Origin: a virus
Length of the DNA stretch: 36,043 nucleotides
Direction: 5' to 3' (one strand)
IMG/VR virus record: IMGVR_UViG_3300009149_006374
Coordinates: 1 to 36,043 of that record
The stretch's first letter is position 1. Each line of letters starts with the position of its first letter. Both the position numbers and the translations under genes were made by a program. Shown piece by piece: positions 34,066 to 36,043 of the stretch. Under the pieces are notes generated by a model. That model ran no database searches, had not been told where the DNA came from, and was given only the letters and a program-made list of their open reading frames with translations.

Positions 34066-34253
34066 TATTTTCCTCTCTTGGCAATTTCATCAGTTATCAT
34101 CTTTTTCTTATCATCTTCAAGATCAGTTTTCCATTTTAAATAATTATAAAATCTTTTTATCGGCATCATGTTCACATTTTCATAACCTTGTTTGCTCATT
34201 TCCATACAAGCAAACATGTTAGATTCAAGCATCTCTCGATACTTGTTAATCAT
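34065..34253 (-). CDS. Small protein, 62 aa, between gp25- and gp26-like genes
   Basis: The start lies 1 nt after the stop of the gp26-like gene (TGA-T-ATG) and the end touches the gp25-like start. The product is helical and has MMPIKRFYNYLKWKTDLED then a Lys-rich tail. Its size and place resemble small T4-like tail assembly proteins such as gp51, but similarity is not shown. Translation is probably coupled to the gp26-like gene by reinitiation. Confidence 0.6.
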   Translation of the reverse strand: MINKYREMLESNMFACMEMSKQGYENVNMMPIKRFYNYLKWKTDLEDDKKKMITDEIAKRGK

Positions 34254-34254
34254 A

Positions 34255-35040
34255 TCAGAATGTGAACACCATGCGAAAAAAGTTTGAAACTAAATCAAGA
34301 TCAATAAGGTCTTCAACTCCACAATGAACACAAGTAGTTTTCATTTTTAGAGTAATACCATATTGTCCTAATTCGTCCCTATATCTTTTATGAATGGCTC
34401 TTTTGTCTCTTGAAGGTAATGACATATATGCATCTATAATATCACCACGTTCAGAATAAACAACTGTATCACCTTTTTCAGGATCATGTTGGAATTTATC
34501 AATGATAAGTGTTTCAGTGATAACGTCCATATTAGAATCTTTACCAACGCCCTGTGTTTTGATTGCTATCATTTCATCATATAGAGTTGGTTGTTTTATT
34601 GTACAAACAACACCCTTAGATGCAGGAAGATCAACATGAAATCTCTTTTCTAATATTTTTTCTTCTGGATAAGGCATGTAGTTGAATGTGGCTGATGCCT
34701 GAACTGTAACTGGATATTCTCTTGTACAAGAACTACATGTAACATCGTAATTTCTTATTTCTTCATAAGAAATATGATACAGGCCATATAACAAAGCATC
34801 CCTATCCTTTAATGTCACACTTTTCAAGAAAGTATCATAATCAATTATTTGTTCAGGTTTTTCTACGATGGATTCAAAGATACATTTATTAAGATGTTCA
34901 TGAATCTTTGTGGGGGTCATTAAACTTCCTTTTAATCTTTCTTCCTCTTTCACAGTTAATGACCTAACAGTAAACGACAATTTTGTTTGTGGAGTAATAA
35001 CTTCATACTCTGGAAACTTCACATCAAACCCTTTAAACAT
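34255..35040 (-). CDS. Baseplate assembly protein, T4 gp26-like
   Basis: The protein has 261 residues. MFKGFDVKFPEYEVITPQTKL, then a helix-rich region (EERLKGSLMTP, IIDYDTFLKSVTLKDRDALL), match the T4_baseplate family of hub assembly proteins related to gp26. Two CxxC pairs (C102/C105 and C237/C240) could bind one zinc. AAAGGAGGAG gives a strong ribosome site. The 123-nt gap upstream carries a large inverted repeat and is the likely promoter region of the minus-strand baseplate block. Confidence 0.75.
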   Translation of the reverse strand: MFKGFDVKFPEYEVITPQTKLSFTVRSLTVKEEERLKGSLMTPTKIHEHLNKCIFESIVEKPEQIIDYDTFLKSVTLKDRDALLYGLYHISYEEIRNYDVTCSSCTREYPVTVQASATFNYMPYPEEKILEKRFHVDLPASKGVVCTIKQPTLYDEMIAIKTQGVGKDSNMDVITETLIIDKFQHDPEKGDTVVYSERGDIIDAYMSLPSRDKRAIHKRYRDELGQYGITLKMKTTCVHCGVEDLIDLDLVSNFFRMVFTF

Positions 35041-35082
35041 TTTGTACTCCTCCTTTCAATTCGTGTCTATCGATCTTCAATA

Positions 35083-35100
35083 CTATTAATCTCAATAGTA
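35083..35100. promoter_or_regulatory. Short inverted repeat upstream of the gp26-like gene
   Basis: ACTATTAATCTCAATAGT has arms ACTATT and AATAGT with a 6-nt spacer, about 43 nt before the minus-strand start at 35040. It could be a binding site in the promoter region; a chance repeat is equally possible. Confidence 0.2.
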
Positions 35101-35117
35101 AAATATATTATCCTTTG

Positions 35118-35156
35118 AACCAGGATCAGGATTTATAAATTATCCTGATCCTGGTT
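35118..35156. other. 15-bp perfect inverted repeat, terminator-like hairpin
   Basis: AACCAGGATCAGGAT (35118-35132) pairs with ATCCTGATCCTGGTT (35142-35156) around a 9-nt AT loop. It lies just after the stop of the repeat-protein gene (minus strand). No T tract follows on either strand, so termination is likely but not typical; RNA 3'-end stabilisation is also possible. Confidence 0.65.
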
Positions 35157-35163
35157 TAATTAT

Positions 35164-36043
35164 TTAAGCAGAAATTCTTGCAGCTTTAGCTTTAAGAGAT
35201 GCAACTTTCGTAGCAACTGCTGCTTTACATTTTGCAGGATCTTTTGATTTAGCACAAGTTCCTGATGCTGATTGAATAGCAGATGCTTGTTTCATAATTG
35301 CAGCTTTCTTATATTTATTCATACATAAAGTCTTTGCTGCTCCTTTTTGGCCAGCACATGATTTAGCAGCTTGACTAAACATTCTCTTATAAATTTTATA
35401 ACCGGCATAAATTGCTAGAGCAGCCGCAGCAGCTCCACCTGTAGCATATCCTGCTGGAGTGGCAGCAAATTTACTAACTGCTTTTCCAACGTTACCAAGA
35501 GCACCAGCTTTTTTAGTAGCTAAATCGTAACCAGCTACTTTAGCTCTTGATGTTGCTTGGGCAGTTTGGGAAGCAACTTTACCAGCTGTATTTATAGCAG
35601 CAGCTTTACTTGGAGTAGTCATAGCTGCAACTGACTTACCTTTACCAATCATTGTAGCAGCTTTACCTTTAGAACTACCCGCAGCAGCTCTGACCAATTC
35701 TGCTTTTCTAGCAGCTATAGCAGCAGCTTTTTGTCCAGGAGCAGCAGCATTAGCTATACCAGCTTTCTGAGCAGCTGTATTGCCTGTATATTTACCAACT
35801 ACTCCAGCAACTTTTTGTTTAACTCCAGTTACTGCTTTTCCAACGTTTTCAGCAGAACCGCCTTTTTGTATAGCAGCTGCTGTTTTACCTCCAACAGCTT
35901 TACCTTTGGCAAGCATTTCACCAGCTTTACCTTTAACAGCTTGTACTCCTTTGCCAATAGTCTCAGCAGATCCAGCTTGTTGTACAGCAGCTATCTTTGG
36001 AGCTACAGCAGCTTTACCTTTGGCAATTACTTCTCCAGCTTTA
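35164..36043 (-). CDS. Ala/Lys/Gly-rich repeat protein (partial, runs off window)
   Basis: The frame stays open from the right edge (first full codon at 36042), so the gene is larger than the ATG at 35916 suggests. At least 292 codons are visible. Two tandem 38-residue repeats (36042-35929 and 35928-35815) share 21 of 38 positions, around KAGE..AKGKA and GSAE. The rest is a long low-complexity Ala/Lys/Gly region with a hydrophobic Ala/Gly helix (GGAAAAALAIYAGYKIY) and a C-terminal tail with four Cys (SCAGQKGAAKTLC and CAKSKDPAKC). Its composition resembles histone H1-like or other DNA-binding proteins, but the hydrophobic helix suggests a structural or membrane-linked part. Function unknown. 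Confidence 0.7.
   Translation of the reverse strand, partial: KAGEVIAKGKAAVAPKIAAVQQAGSAETIGKGVQAVKGKAGEMLAKGKAVGGKTAAAIQKGGSAENVGKAVTGVKQKVAGVVGKYTGNTAAQKAGIANAAAPGQKAAAIAARKAELVRAAAGSSKGKAATMIGKGKSVAAMTTPSKAAAINTAGKVASQTAQATSRAKVAGYDLATKKAGALGNVGKAVSKFAATPAGYATGGAAAAALAIYAGYKIYKRMFSQAAKSCAGQKGAAKTLCMNKYKKAAIMKQASAIQSASGTCAKSKDPAKCKAAVATKVASLKAKAARISA

Noticed and set aside
34240-34275. Programmed frameshift between the gp26-like and 62-residue genes
   Set aside because: No X-XXY-YYZ slippery heptamer is visible at the junction; coupling by reinitiation explains the spacing.
1-36043. tRNA genes, CRISPR arrays, insertion sequences, integrase or attachment sites
   Set aside because: I saw no cloverleaf with conserved TTC-G loop, no regular spaced repeats, no transposase or integrase motifs and no matching direct repeats.

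Overview
This AT-rich window comes from a large tailed bacteriophage with a contractile (T4-like, myovirus) tail, probably a large or jumbo-genome phage. The phage assignment rests on a TerL-type large terminase, a tape-measure protein, T4-type baseplate proteins (relatives of gp25, gp6, gp26, gp27 and probably gp48/54), and very tight gene packing with ATGA or TAATG overlaps and strong AGGAG ribosome sites. No integrase, tRNA or CRISPR array was seen. The host cannot be named from the sequence.

Layout. (1) 1-8996, plus strand: the end of an unknown gene, a radical SAM/SPASM enzyme, two small genes, then a compact cassette that looks like a ubiquitin-like conjugation system. It holds an E2-family-D-like domain fused to a long C-terminal region, a JAMM/JAB isopeptidase with zinc ribbons, an E1/ThiF adenylating enzyme, a ubiquitin-like beta-grasp protein with a Rho-N/SAP-like N-terminus, a second E1-like protein, and a small protein with an E2-like His/Cys signature. 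This content resembles the bacterial PRTRC cassettes. (2) 9003-15094: a phage-encoded multisubunit RNA polymerase with single-chain beta-prime (886 aa) and beta (1000 aa) homologues, in the order beta-prime then beta, with two small genes between them. (3) 15091-20829: small unknown genes, FolE2 (GTP cyclohydrolase IB), a methyltransferase-like protein, a possible polymerase-palm remnant and a DUF932-like protein, ending in a strong rho-independent terminator. (4) 20916-29341: gp27-like hub, large terminase, HExxH metallopeptidase, tape measure and tail-tube-cap-like protein, all plus strand. (5) 29338-36043, minus strand: an unknown gene, gp6-like wedge, a gp53-position protein, gp25-like wedge, a small gene, a gp26-like assembly protein, and an Ala/Lys/Gly-rich repeat protein that runs off the window edge.

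How the parts may work together. Regions 1 and 2 are nearly continuous on one strand, so the ubiquitin-like cassette and the RNA polymerase may be co-expressed. A terminator inside the cassette, right after the ubiquitin-like gene, suggests that gene can be expressed in excess of its enzymes; its base composition and Arg codon use also differ sharply from its neighbours. The modified target is unknown: a host protein, the phage polymerase or a virion protein are all possible. FolE2 supplies dihydroneopterin triphosphate, which in phages often feeds 7-deazaguanine DNA modification, but the downstream enzymes are not in this window.

The item most worth following is the E1/E2/Ubl/JAB cassette beside a compact single-chain phage RNA polymerase. 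Three RNA-level structures (11930-11982, 18171-18232, 35118-35156) are also not explained by the protein annotation.
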